A stretch of DNA of 64,000 bases, from assembly GCF_001625215.2 (NCBI RefSeq), contig NC_030383.2, positions 4,972,779 through 5,036,778 of the forward strand, read 5' to 3'. A program made the translations under genes and the position numbers. The notes under the pieces were generated by a model, which did no database searches, was not told the DNA's origin, and saw only the letters and a list, made by a program, of their open reading frames with translations. Source of the stretch: Daucus carota subsp. sativus (lineage: Eukaryota > Streptophyta > Magnoliopsida > Apiales > Apiaceae). Within the stretch, counting starts at the first letter, position 1. Each line of letters starts with the position of its first letter. Of this stretch, positions 32,975-45,427 are shown piece after piece.

Positions 32975-33361
32975 TCGTTTGTAAGCAACCTCTTTCATGC
33001 AAAAATAGTTTCTAGTTTTCAGTATTTTTATAACAAATTTAGCTCTTTAAAATAATCAAAACTCAATGTTGAGTATAAATTTGTGTGCATGTTTTAATAT
33101 TATTTTATTTTACAACTATATGTATAAATCTATAATTATCATCACTAAAATTACTATAAAAAATAACTTCATTTTTAATGAATTTCATATCCATACAAAT
33201 TATCACCGGCAAGAAAACTCAAGCACTTCTTAGCAAAGGCTGTATCCATTTCCTCCTGTCTAAGTTTCATCTCTCTGTGGCTGGGTGTAAATATATCTAG
33301 GGATTGAAGTTTTAGCCTAAGGCTTCAAGTTTTTCTGCACAAAGTTTTCAGCATACAACAA

Positions 33362-34077
33362 GTAAGTATACCAACTTCTTTAATATATGTTAATAATCTT
33401 GCATAAATTTGTTAATGCAAAGCAGGGATCTGGTATTGATTTTGGTTAAATGTTATTCAATTTGCAATTAGATCTGATATTTAGTAATAACTGATGAGTA
33501 ATTAGTAGATTAGTGGGAAGTGTTTGATGTAATTATCAGATTGTTATGAACATCAGACTAGCTGAATATGGATGTATTTATTACTATGGCTACATGTTCT
33601 GCTCAGAATTCGATCTATATAAGAATTGATTTGTCTACATAATATGAGATTTATTGGATTATGTCTCATATGATTATAGTATTTTTATTTTGTTGGACTA
33701 TCATATTTAAGGAAATTAACAATATATTCCCAGAATAGATATACTTAAGGTTTCGAAGTGTATTCAAGTGGAATAAAATGTAAAGATTTGCCCTAAAACA
33801 AAGTTGTTGAGGCCTGAGGTATCGTAAATTCAAACATATATAGTATTTTGATAGGTGTAGTATATGAGCTTACGAAGAGCATTTGATTGGTGTGTAAACT
33901 TGATGTGTAGTAGATAAGGATCAATGCCATTTTGTCTTTTTAATGTGAGTTGAAGTAGAAATTTCTTCTTGCCATGAACCACTATACCAGCAATATAAAT
34001 TTCATCGACAGGATCTTCAGTTGAAGGATTCCTTTTATTTTTTATTAAATACTTTCTTGTCTGCAATGTCTCAACAG
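33362..34077 (+). other. Intron in the 5' UTR of the bZIP gene
   Basis: A strong donor (CAACAA followed by GTAAGTAT, intron from 33362) and an acceptor (TCTCAACAG ending at 34077) frame a 716-bp intron ending 44 bases before the ATG. Leader introns are common in ABF/ABI5-type genes. The first leader exon and its start (TATA-like AAATATAT near 33288) are inferred. Confidence 0.6.
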
Positions 34078-34121
34078 AACTGACAAAATTTTGAGAAGAA
34101 ATTCTAACAAGAATTTAAGGA

Positions 34122-35951
34122 ATGGAAGGAGTCAATGATCAGTCTGATCACGAGGTTGAATCCGCGCTGCGTATTGAAGAGCAAGAACAGCCCAGGATTA
34201 ATTCATTTCCTTCACTGGGCCGTCAGTCATCAATTTACTCGCTTACTCTGGATGAATTTCAGAATACTCTTACAAGTGATGGAAAAAGCTTTGGATCCAT
34301 GAATATGGATGAGTTCCTCAGGAGCATTTGGACTGCAGAAGAAATTGAAGCGCAAACACAGAATGCCAACACAATGGTGCCCGCAGCGGAGGCCAAGACA
34401 GGTGTCACGAACATGAATCCACAATATCACTATGGTACAACCCCGAATGAGAGCAGCAATATTGCAGGACAAAGGAACTTGACAAGACAAGGATCACTGA
34501 GTGTTCCAGCACCTTTGTGCCTAAGGACAGTGGAAGAAGTGTGGTCTGAGATCAGTAAAACTCAACAGAGCACCAACAATATTCCCCGTGCTGGTTCCAA
34601 GCAACGGGAGCCTACATATGGAGAAATGACACTTGAGGATTTTTTGGTCAAGGCAGGGGTAGTCCGTGAAGAAGGTGCTGCTGCACAAGTTCCTCAGCAT
34701 CGTCCGCATCCTCATCCGGCTCCACCTCAGCTTCATCCTCATCCTGCTCCACCTCAGCTTCAACCTCATCCTGCTCCACCGCAGCTTCAACCTCAACCTC
34801 AACCTGCTCCACCTCAGCTTCAACCTCAACCTGCTCCACCTCAGCTTCAGCCTCAGCCTCAACCCTATGGTATGTACCTAAACTGCGACAGTACAGCAGC
34901 GTCTAACTATATGGTTATAGGATGCGGCGGTACTGGCAGTGTTGGTGTCCCTGCTCCATTCAAACCGCAGCCACAAACTGGTGGTAGAACTGTAACAACT
35001 TGCTTGCCAGGTGGGAAGAGTAGCGCAATCGGACACCAACCTGCGGTGAGTTATGGCGGGGGAGTGGCTAATGGTGCATGTGCAACTGAAAGTTTTGGAG
35101 AAATGAGTCCTGTTTCCTCAGATGGGATAGGTACAAACAAGCCAGGGCGGAAGCGGATAATAGATGGACCAGTAGAGAGGGTGATTGAAAGGCGGCAAAA
35201 AAGGATGATTAAAAATAGGGAGTCGGCTGCAAGATCTAGAGCAAGAAAACATGTACAGCTCTTTTCATATATTTAAATTCCAACATTTATTTCCGAAGCA
35301 CTTTCTAAATGTCCTCTTGTATTTTGTCTTTCAAACAGGCATACACTATTGAACTTGAAGCCGAACTGAATCAGTTAAAACATGAAAATGCGTACCTCAG
35401 GCAAAGGCTGGTAAGTACTAAATACAAGATCGCGGTATAGCTGCAATTTGTTGGCAAGTTTGTGTTATAACATCTCTTTATCTGACAAGACTCCCTTTTC
35501 TTGTGCCATGAACAGACAGAGACAGAGAGCAGAGCTAATCAGCAGGTAATGTTTAAATCATCAGTAATTTGTCATAATAATTTGCAACTGTAATGTGGGA
35601 TTGTAATCATTCCTCCGAGTAGAGTAGCTGAATCATGCATATTCACTTACAAACTAGCATCTCAACTCTTGGTTGAGAGCTTATAAACCTGATTTTGCAG
35701 AAATGGTGCAATCAGATTATGCTATTCCACGAGGAGGTGTGTGTTATCTAAACTAAGCATTTGTTCACTCATCAATCGAGTCACTTGTAATTTAAGCTCT
35801 AGCAATTTGCTTTCTTCGTATTCTTGTATATTTACTTCAGAGATGTGTCTTGAACTATATGCAGCAGCTGGAGGCAACAAGAAACAAAATTCACAAAAAA
35901 GCGAAAGAGACACTGGCACCGTTGAAGAGGAGTTACAGCTGTCCCTACTGA
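34122..35951 (+). CDS. ABI5/DPBF/AREB-type group A bZIP transcription factor (451 aa)
   Basis: There are five coding exons: 34122-35252, 35339-35410 (72 nt), 35516-35545 (30), 35701-35736 (36) and 35865-35951, all in phase. Group A motifs are present: RQSSIYSLTLDEFQNTL near residue 38, SMNMDEFLRSIW near 62 and YGEMTLEDFLVKAGVVRE near 167. These serine-bearing motifs are SnRK2 targets in relatives. The basic region is RRQKRMIKNRESAARSRARK, followed by a short leucine zipper encoded by exon 2. The last exon ends KRSYSCPY, which contains an RSxSxP 14-3-3 site. Members bind ABREs and mediate ABA and seed responses. Odd points are His in place of the usual Gln after ARSRARK, and a PAPPQLQP repeat. 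I am fairly sure of subfamily, not of the exact orthologue. Confidence 0.88.
34700..34871 (+). repeat. Coding minisatellite (His/Pro to Gln/Pro repeats) in the bZIP gene
   Basis: Units of about 27-33 nt encode PAPPQL followed by HPH, QPH or QPQP blocks, roughly five to six times, in the linker between the third conserved motif and the basic region. The changes between units are mostly CAT to CAA, giving His to Gln. The repeat is in frame. Confidence 0.85.
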
Positions 35952-36121
35952 ATCGGAAGCTGATGGGAGCTCGTTGCAATATATATAATAAGTTGAAAAT
36001 TATAGTAGTTTCCTGGGTATTTCAACGTCTTAATGTTTTGTGGTATAATATGTGCAATAATGGTGTACTTGTGTATTTGCATGGAACAATGTTTTGTACC
36101 TGTGTTGTACACAGCGATAAT

Positions 36122-36235
36122 AGCAGTTCTTTTTGCATGAACTTCTGAAGGAATATAGTCTATAAGCATCATAAAAATTAGCAGTTCTTTTTGCATGAAC
36201 TTCTGAAGGAATGGTCTATAAGCATCATACAAATC
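36122..36235 (+). repeat. Tandem duplication of about 57 bp behind the bZIP gene
   Basis: AGCAGTTCTTTTTGCATGAA begins units at 36122 and 36180. The units are about 95% alike with small indels. They lie 170 bases after the bZIP stop, probably at the end of or just beyond the 3' UTR. Confidence 0.85.
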
Positions 36236-36668
36236 AGGAAATCAGTATTAACAATTGGATGTATTATAGTATTCAGTCTACTGGTTAATTTTAAAAATCG
36301 AATCGTCAAATTGGAAAAGCACTTTGTACCTGCGGGGATTAATCGACCGAATCAAGACGATGATTCTTATTAGGATTTATAGAACCATGTAACGATAGGG
36401 GTCATATAAATGGGCACTCCGGCCAATAGTATCCTACATAGAATTTTGTGGCAGTGCTCAATCTGTCAGAGCATCGAAACTTTTACAACAATTTTTCAAG
36501 AGTGCACAAAATGGACTACATATTTGTACAAGTATCACTGTATGTACTAATTGACAATGCATCACAAGATATTATTTGCTGTAAAGCAAATTTTTAGACT
36601 GCTCATAAGATGATGTATCTCTTGCATTACTGAAATGCCCTATGATTGTGTACCATACAACAGTGTAA

Positions 36669-39600
36669 TCATGATTGTTCTTTACTAGCTGTAGTCATAA
36701 ATGATTCGCCGCAGCCACACTGCCCTTTTGAGTTGGGGTTGATGAATATGAACTCTGACCTGAGTATTAAATTCAAAGAAATCAGATAAGGAATCTGCAG
36801 CAACATCAGTGCAGAAATGAATATGGTATTAAACACGCCAAAAAGACTTAATGAGAGGTTTTGCTATATGCCATGTATTTTCCCTAAATATGAAACACCG
36901 CCCAAGGGTGAGACAATTATTATGGTACATGACTACATTCTACGTGCTAAAAACCAGTACTGCAGTTAGAAGTATATACTGACCCGAAGATCATGTGAAC
37001 AAAACGAGAATACAGCGACTCTGGTGCAGAAAATACAAATGATAAGACACATGAGCTAAAAAGACTTAAAAAGAGGTTTTACTATATCATATATATTCCC
37101 AAAGGATGAAATGTTATCAAGGACGAGACAAATATCATCGTCAAATGGAAATAGACAACTATGGTACATGACTACATGCCAAAATCAGTGATGTGGAGTA
37201 AGTTAATTCAGTCGCACAGCTTTCTCCTTTCTACCAAATGTTGTGACATATAACGGAAGCCTAATGAATTAGGTACTAAAGTATATGCTGCAGACCTATA
37301 GCCTGACCAAGTAATCTAGTTGTACACAGACCTCACTTCCATTCCTAATAATGAAAGCTTCAAAACATGATGACACACATACATAAGAAAACAATATAAA
37401 GCAAGAAAAAGTAAATATCAACATTTAATTATAGTGAGGACTAAGATAATATCAAGAAACATGCATACAAATACGAAATATAGTAAAATAGTAGGAAGAG
37501 AGAGGTGCCAAAAAAACCATAAGAAAGAAACTTTCTAGCTATCAACAATCCTCTACTGCCATAACCTTATACCCCAAACACCCAAAATCCAAGCTACAGA
37601 GAACAGGACCCATAAGAAAATCCGCTGTACAGAGTCAACAGATGCGAATCAAGCCAAATAATTAAAAGGGAAGAGAGGATAAATTACTTTGGGGCAAACA
37701 AAATTTTAAGTTGAAGATGTCAGGTATGTTATTAAGTTATACCATTCAATACATCAATTCGAAATTGCATAACTGATTTCACAATGATATACAACTAAAT
37801 AATTTACAGGACTATTTGGAATCGTTTTAACTTCCAGTTGGAACTCATAGAAATATAGAACATAATTTGTCAATTCACCCACTGCATCAAAGGCCTTAGT
37901 GTAAATAATATAAACATATAATAATCGTCTATAACGTCGACACAACAAAGCAAGTCCAAGATAACTTTGGATCTTTTCTTAGTGCAACACATAATATTTC
38001 AAATCAGTTATTATTGCACTCTTTTGTGTTAAAATTTTCTGTTTATATTTTTTTCTTTAGGGATGATCTTGTAAATATAATTATATAGAAACAATTCTGT
38101 AAACATAAATAATTAAAATTTTCTGATATATGAAACTGTATGGATAAAATTTGCAGTAAATTTGAAAGTTTAGGAACTGTATTAGTGAATTAGACAATTT
38201 CACCGATCCTGAAATTCATTAGAGGAGTAACAATTTCAAATTATAGTACAAGTCTTAGGTGCCAAGCAGCAAGAGAACCACCAGGAGACATTAGGAGCAT
38301 CTCCAACAGCGTTAACTTAAGTGATACAAAATACTGATTATCTAAAATTTGCTGAACCTATAAGGCTTTCTGTTTCCACTATAATGGTTGGCTATATTTT
38401 AAAAATAGTATGTTATTATTATAATATTGTAAGAAATGATGTAGAATCTATTTACAGGTCGTGACAAGTCTCTAGAGGTTCACAAATAGCCAACCTCAGG
38501 AGGTTGGCTAAAATTATAGCCAACAGTTTTGTCCTAAAGGAGTTCAACTTTTTTTAGACATCTCTATAATTTTTATTTATAGTATCTTTTATCTACTTTT
38601 AGCTACGGGTTTCATATGGTTGGAGTTATAGAATACGCTTTCATTTGAAATTAATTTCAAAAATGGTACTCTCCATTGGACTTCCCATCATCAACTTGCT
38701 TTCTAACCTGCAAGTGTTTGTCACTAATTTGATCTAACGGATTCGCTATGAAATCGCAATATAACATCCAATCAAAATTTCCAGAAAAGCCTTTAATATC
38801 TCCCCCTTGCACCTCAAGCCTCAATATCTCTTTCATATTCTGCATATTAAGCGATTAACACTATGACTTTTTCATCTGAACTAGGTTTTCAGTATATCAA
38901 CTTCTACACCAATAAAACAAGATTCAGTGTAAATGAACATTCTCTGCTGTCATGATTTTATGGAGAATCATCTTTACAACTCTGACTACTCTGGTTCTAC
39001 ATAAATCTGTTCTATTGCGCTCATTTTAAGTGACTTTAGCTGTTTCAATGTCATATTACCTATTAGGAGCCGCTAATTTAATAAGTTTTAGCCAAAACAT
39101 TGGCTGATCTGTCATCTGTTCTTACTCTACTTGTATTTACAAATTCCGATCGTGATTCTTTCGTTGCTAATGTTTGTTCAAAAATGTACAGAGATAAAAC
39201 TGTAGTCTGGAGGATATGCACTTTCTCTGTGATTTTCTTCCTGTGATCCGAAATCTCAGCTGTCAAATTGAGTAATCATGTTCATGTCAGATTACAAGTA
39301 TTGCAATTTCTTTAACAGTTCAATAGGCATTTCTCACTAGGTTGAGCTCAATCATTCTAAAATCTAGCTAGCACAGGAAACAGATTCTCCCATGCTTTGG
39401 CTTAATGCATTTGATAGATCTGAGTGAACAAACTCTGCCACCTCAAATTACTCCAGCTCAATTCTATCAGAACACCGCCCCTTCATAAAATTTAGCGATG
39501 TAATTTTTACTTCATTATTCTGTTACATATATATTATGTAAATAAAGTTTTATGTTAGACTCATAGTACATAGGTTATTTATACTTAAATTAAATCATGC

Positions 39601-41381
39601 ATGGTGATAGATAGCAGTTCAGCTATTTATTTGGACCTCAAGTATTCATAGCATGTACCCTCCGAGGGTTGGCACAGGAACTATTTATAACAAGCCCACT
39701 GGATTAGAATAACCTACAGCTCAAAAAGAAAAATAAAAAAAGAAGAGATCTCGCTTGTATAAATTCACAAAAAAAAAAAAATATTTACAAAATGTACATT
39801 CTCATAAAGGTCTATGCAACCTTCTCCTAGAGAATCTTTTGAAAAAGTTGTAATAATATTGTCAATCATTTCACAAAACTATTCATATAACGTGTCTTTT
39901 ACACAGATATCGATATCATCTATCAGGAATGTTCTGCAGTCTAAATTATCTATAATCATACTACTCTATTAACAATCTAGATGATTCTTAGGATTTTTCT
40001 CTTGTTATCCAATATCCAAGTCCAATTTTCTACTACTACTATATGCAAAGATATTTCATATTAATCTTAAGTCTTAACACTAGAGTAAGCTTTGTGCATA
40101 ATAATTAAATAGTATTTTATAATATATCGAAGAGTATTTTAGTATTTTGTTTAGATGATGCCCTGCCAGGACCAGGCCTACCATCTACTATCTTCATTTC
40201 TGCACATGTCCTGCATCAAATTGGCGAGTCCTAGGATCCAACCACCTTCTGCCCAAATTTCTGTCTCTGACCAGTGAATTCATACCAACCTCTCTTACAA
40301 CTATAATGCTGAAGCAAACTTATTATCTCACCTCTTGTCTAACAGGCCCAACACCCTATCAAAAGTTCAAACCAAAGCCATGGACCATGGCCCTTTAGAT
40401 TTGAAAAGGGAGTTCTCATGTAAACTTAACTTTCTCTAGTGAAGGGATATCAGATGGTGATTCAGTCAAGTACAAGATCAATTAAATGTGTGAATACAAG
40501 AATGTGTTATTTCATACTTTTTGCATAAGTTACAAAACAAGATGGCTAAAACATACTACCAGGGAGATATTAAATTAAGAGAACTGAATTAAGAGTAAAA
40601 TAGACCAACTAGCTATAAAATTTACTCACTAGCGATTATACAATATACGTAACTATAAGCAGTAGAGCTATATGCGTGCCAGTAACTCTAACTTTTAAAG
40701 TTTAAACAAAATTATAAATTCAAAATCCAAAAAGCGAAGCAATCTGCCTCACAAAAATATAAACGAAGACTCCAATTATTAAACATTACGAAACAAAGGT
40801 ACCTTAGCTTGTCGTCTACAAAATCCATCTTGGTTCCAATAACATGCATCAAAGCTTTCGGCTCAACCACTATCTTCACGCCTTTCTCCTCGACGACTTC
40901 ATCAAACTTTCCCTTCTCATCTAATCCCAAACCACAACAACAAGCCAATCCTCAATCACAACAATTCGAAACCGTGTAATTTATTCCATACATTTAATTA
41001 AGCAACAAATATCTAACATCAATCAAAGAGCTTACGTCATCATATCAAAACCAATAAAATCATTTAATTTCTATAATTCGACATATCAAATTTATAAAAT
41101 AATATTCATAATAATTATTCTAAAAAATGATAGTAATCGTTCTCCGTGTTCTCGCGCTAAAACTATTCAAGATACGAGAAAGGGGACGAACCGGCGTAGT
41201 TAAGAGTGTAGGACAAGCCGTTGCAACCGCGAGACTTGACGCCGAGTTTGAGAAAAGGTCGCTGGCGATGTTCGAGAAGCTGCCGGATTCTGGCGGCGGC
41301 GGCGTCAGTGATTGATAAGATTTGCCGGCGAGCCGGCGTACGGATCGCCTCGGCGGCCTTGGCAGCAATTTTGGTTGCCAT
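36669..41381 (-). CDS. Mitochondrial A-type Fe-S carrier, ISCA1-like (132 aa)
   Basis: There are three exons on the minus strand: 41192-41381 (190 nt), 40803-40920 (118) and 36669-36759 (91), all with GT-AG borders and continuous phase. The protein starts [20 protein letters not shown], a short basic presequence-like stretch. It then has the IscA fold with the three ligand cysteines (SRGCNG, and GQCGCGES near the end) and the family block [18 protein letters not shown]1 works with ISCA2 and IBA57 to make 4Fe-4S clusters in mitochondria. The 132-residue length is normal. Intron 2 is unusually long (36760-40802, about 4.0 kb) with no element recognised in it. A chloroplast SufA paralogue is less likely from the sequence. 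Confidence 0.92.
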
Positions 41382-42441
41382 GTATGTATCGTCGATTCGT
41401 AATCTTGTACAAAATTTATTATTTGGGTCTCGTATAAATGAAAGTAGAAAGATGAGTATTTAGGAAAGAAAAAAGTAAATTGAAGATGAATTCATTTACT
41501 TTTTCAAATTAGCATTATTTTAAGGAAACAAATAGAATAAAAGATAGTATTAAATTACTTTTAAATGAGAGCTGCTTCAACTTATTTGGTATCGGAAAAT
41601 CAGAAATCGGTATTAATCGAACTAAACATAAGGCACGTTATAAATTATTAAAATAAAAATATTATATATATTAATTTAATTTATTGTATAACATATTAGT
41701 TAAAAAAATATATATAGTGTTTATTGGATTTCAAAAATTAAATTATTTGACATCTCACAAAAAATTAATCATTGATCAATCGGTCAAATCATAATTTTTA
41801 GAACCATGACCCAATATAAAATTAAAAAGAATCTTTATTTATCATATGAAAATATGTTATTTTGACATACTACTAGTAAGTAGTACCCAACCAAAACCTT
41901 TTTTTTTTATGTTTTGTTTTTTAAATGAATTGAGCTACTTGGTATGGTGGCACCACATGATGGCCCAGTATGCGGTGTTAATAGCAAGGAGTTCAGTTCA
42001 GCTAATGAAGTTCTCTTCTTGGCTCCTGGTTCCTGCCAGTTTGCAACTGTTTTTGAAAGATTTTGTAGCTCTAAACCTCGTTTTGTAGTTGGCTGAAAAG
42101 GGGCTTGCTGAGAATTTTTGTGTTCATCTATTCAACTTCTGTAGGATGGATCAAGTAAAGGAGCAGGACCTTGCTCAAATTTGATGACGGTGTCTAATCG
42201 AATTCCAGTTAATGTGTAAACCACCAAACCGCAGTCATGCTAACTAGTTAATCTTTTGATCAATTTCAGTTTCTTCTCTGCAGAAGTCCCTTTCATTCGG
42301 GTGCCAACCAGCACCTTTACTGGCCTGATGGACGGGCATGAAATCAGGCAATTACTGGTGATATCATATGGCTCCTTTGCCATGGATGAAGTTTGGTAAT
42401 CAGAAAAAATGAATGTTAATTCTACACCAAGACTTCTATAT
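41382..42441. other. Intergenic region between ISCA1-like and PPR genes
   Basis: It contains the promoter of the ISCA1-like gene and the 3' flank of the PPR gene, both transcribed on the minus strand. No further gene is supported. The minus-strand frame at 42240-42509 overlaps the PPR end in another phase and has no family resemblance. Confidence 0.4.
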
Positions 42442-44535
42442 CTACCAATAACCGCCACAAGAACAAGATCCATCCACAAAATGGTGAAACCTACTATTAT
42501 CTCTGACAATTATCTTTCTCCCTGTAACTTTAGAAATGAATTTAATTGCAGAATGACAATCAAAACAAACTCTTAGGTTTTTCTTTATAATGATTGGCTT
42601 CCCACTAGGCATGCTTATAAGTGCAAATGCAATAGCTATCCTCTCGCTGTGACGATGCAGCATTTTAACCTTCATACTGTCTACCACATCGAGTGAGATA
42701 GAATCCGTACAAGGAATGTATCCAGCTTCTACTATCTCATTAAAAAGACCATCAAGCCTCTTGTCAATATCTTCTTTTCTAGGATGAGACCAGTCATCAG
42801 CTCCGAAGACATGGGTTTTGTTATCAACATCAACCCAACTGTAACCAGGTACTTTCTTAACATTCACATCCTTCATCAACCTCCTAACTCTCTTTACATC
42901 ATCCCATCGATGTCCTTTTGCATATATATTGCAAAGCAATACATGGGCTCCACTATTCTCAGGCTCAATCTTCAATAATTGTTCTGCTGCGAATTTGCCC
43001 CTCTCAATATCATTGCATATCCAGCATGCAGCAAGAAACGAACACCATCCAAAAGCATTTGGCTCAAATGGCATGCTACTGATAAATTCTTCAGCTTCCT
43101 TGAGCCTTCCAGCTCGACCAAACATATCAATTACACAAGAGTAATGTGCTGGTCCAGGTTTTACACCATAAGTCATTTCCATGGAATAGAAGTAATTCAA
43201 TCCTTCCTCTACCAATCCTGCATGGCTACATCCAGTTAAAAGTTTCCCAAAGGTAATTGAATTTGGTTTCACTTTTGCCTTGGTCATTCTATCAAAAACT
43301 TTCACTGTATCTCTTCCTAAACCATGTTGAGCAAAGACACCCAACAACGAATTCCATGCAATATCAATCGGCATACAGATCCCCTCAAAGACTTGAACCG
43401 AATGATCAAACAAGCCACATTTTCCGTACATGTCGATCAAAGATGAATAAACAATTGGATTCTCTGCAAAATTAAACTTAAACACTAGGGCATGAAGCTG
43501 GATCCCCTGTTCAAGAGCAGCCTGGTGAGCACATGCCTTGATCAAACTTGAAAAAGTGAACTCATTAGGTAGAATCAAATGCCGTTGCATCTCAATAAAA
43601 AAATTTGCAGCCATCTCAATTTCTTCCGCTTCTACAAATCCATCAATCAGAGAAGTAAAGGAAACAACATCTCTACTCCCAAAGTCGGTCCCAAACACAA
43701 TAGTCGCACTTTCCATGTCACCCATTTTAGAGTACATATCTATTAGAGCATTGCCTACAATCCTATGAGATTCATAACCCAATTTTACAACAATCGAGTA
43801 AAGAGATTTTCCAACACTACAAGCTTTCAACGCCCCACAAGCACACAATGTAGTAGAAAGAACATGTTGATCAACAACAACATCTTCCCTCCTCATCTTA
43901 ACAAAAGCTAACAACGCTTCCTCAAAATCACCATTCTTACTATACCCATCAATCATTGCAGTCCAAGACACCTCATCTTTCCATGGCATTTCCTCAAAGA
44001 CCATACAAGCTTCACCCATGAACCCGCATTTCGAATACATATCAGCTAAATTACTACCCACATATAATTCATCACTAAACCCACTTTTCAATGCAAGACA
44101 ATGTACTTGCTCCCCCATGGCTACCAACTCAACAGCACTACAAGCCTGAACGACACTCGAAAACGCAAACTCATTCGGGCTTTCACCAGCAACCACCATT
44201 TCTCTAAAAGTGATAATTGCGTCCATAAATGCCAAATTCTGAGAAAGCCCAGATATCAAAGCTGTCCAAGAAACCAGGTTTGGTTGAGGCATCTTGTCGA
44301 ACACCTTGAATGCATAGTCCAGATTGCCACATTTGCAGTACATTGTGAGAATATGATTGCTTAAGAATGTGCATAGTGACCCTGAGACTATTAATTGAGC
44401 GTGAAGTTGGTTGCCCTTGTGGATTTGTTTGGTTTTAGCGTATGTTTGTATAATTGAAGTTAGATCCTTTGAATCCTTCACAAGATGCTTGCTCAGATAT
44501 TGAAATGAGGTACTGTTTAAATATTTAAGTTTCAT
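42442..44535 (-). CDS. PLS-class pentatricopeptide repeat protein with E and DYW domains (697 aa)
   Basis: This is a single exon, as usual for plant PPR genes. From about residue 25 to 520 it is a string of P, L and S repeats (for example NHILTMYCKCGNLDYAFKVF, SWTALISGLSQN). The E region follows and then a complete DYW cytidine-deaminase domain, with HSE (HRHSERIA), CxxC (CFDCHSA) and the terminal CSCGGYW. Such proteins bind single-stranded organelle RNA and edit specific cytidines. The last three residues are GYW instead of DYW, while the zinc and catalytic residues are all present. The organelle and target site cannot be told from the sequence by eye. I chose ATG 44535 at the start of the frame. 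Confidence 0.93.
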   Translation of the reverse strand: MKLKYLNSTSFQYLSKHLVKDSKDLTSIIQTYAKTKQIHKGNQLHAQLIVSGSLCTFLSNHILTMYCKCGNLDYAFKVFDKMPQPNLVSWTALISGLSQNLAFMDAIITFREMVVAGESPNEFAFSSVVQACSAVELVAMGEQVHCLALKSGFSDELYVGSNLADMYSKCGFMGEACMVFEEMPWKDEVSWTAMIDGYSKNGDFEEALLAFVKMRREDVVVDQHVLSTTLCACGALKACSVGKSLYSIVVKLGYESHRIVGNALIDMYSKMGDMESATIVFGTDFGSRDVVSFTSLIDGFVEAEEIEMAANFFIEMQRHLILPNEFTFSSLIKACAHQAALEQGIQLHALVFKFNFAENPIVYSSLIDMYGKCGLFDHSVQVFEGICMPIDIAWNSLLGVFAQHGLGRDTVKVFDRMTKAKVKPNSITFGKLLTGCSHAGLVEEGLNYFYSMEMTYGVKPGPAHYSCVIDMFGRAGRLKEAEEFISSMPFEPNAFGWCSFLAACWICNDIERGKFAAEQLLKIEPENSGAHVLLCNIYAKGHRWDDVKRVRRLMKDVNVKKVPGYSWVDVDNKTHVFGADDWSHPRKEDIDKRLDGLFNEIVEAGYIPCTDSISLDVVDSMKVKMLHRHSERIAIAFALISMPSGKPIIIKKNLRVCFDCHSAIKFISKVTGRKIIVRDNSRFHHFVDGSCSCGGYW

Positions 44536-45427
44536 GACAGAGTCCGGGAATTGAAATTGGGAAGTACCGAAAGTGTGGTTGCCTGATTAGTGTCACTAAA
44601 TTAATTTAATATTATTTTGAATATAATTATTCTATCATATAATTTTGATTTACAGTCTTATAAATTTAAATAATTTAAATGTATATATCATAAAAATATT
44701 ATTTATTATATATATATATAACATATATCTTTAATAAATTTATATATATTGTTTAATTATAACACAAACATTACATCTTTTTATTATTTTTCATTTTTAT
44801 CAAATCAAATATTAAAATTTTAAAAATATTTTTTTCCAAATTTAATATTTTATAATTGATTGACTTTTGTTCGACCGATTAAAATGATAGTTAACCGACA
44901 TTTTCAAAAGTCATTTTTCACCCGATTTTTTGTTTACTTTACTGCACTCCGCTTCTTTTTTATTCATTTACATAACTCTATGGCATTCGCCTTGGAACGG
45001 GTCGAGGCAACTATACTGGGACAAAAACATGCACTATACTTTGGAGATGCAGTCCATTAAATTTGATGTTTTGATCTCGTATTTAAAATTTCATGCATTG
45101 AAGAAAAAATATCAGAAATCATACGTAACACTTTTATTACGACCAGAAGAAGACGAAAACAAAGGACAGGCGAGGCATGCGCAGCCTCTAGTTGATTTGA
45201 TTTTTATGTTTCTAGACGAGACAACTAGGAGAGCAAAGAAGAAGGCACCACACAATACGCCAATAGCGGATCCCATCTAAGTAAAGACACGTTCTCTTTT
45301 CACTTACCATACATGAAACATAGCACTTGTAAACCCTTTACGTGTTACCTAATGTCCCACTCATTTTTCTCCTACCTCCTCATTATATCTAACCCTTCTC
45401 CGCACCAACAAAACACAACCAACAAGA
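44536..45427. other. Shared divergent promoter region of PPR and BIC genes
   Basis: These 892 bases separate two genes pointing apart. The left half is very AT-rich. Near the BIC start an ACGTG core lies at 45340-45344 and another ACGT at about 45288. Such cores are bound by light-regulatory bZIPs like HY5 in relatives. No further gene is supported. Confidence 0.4.

Noticed and set aside
34521..34862. Minus-strand frame of 113 codons rich in Arg, Leu and Trp
   Set aside because: It is the antisense of the Pro/Gln repeat of the bZIP gene.
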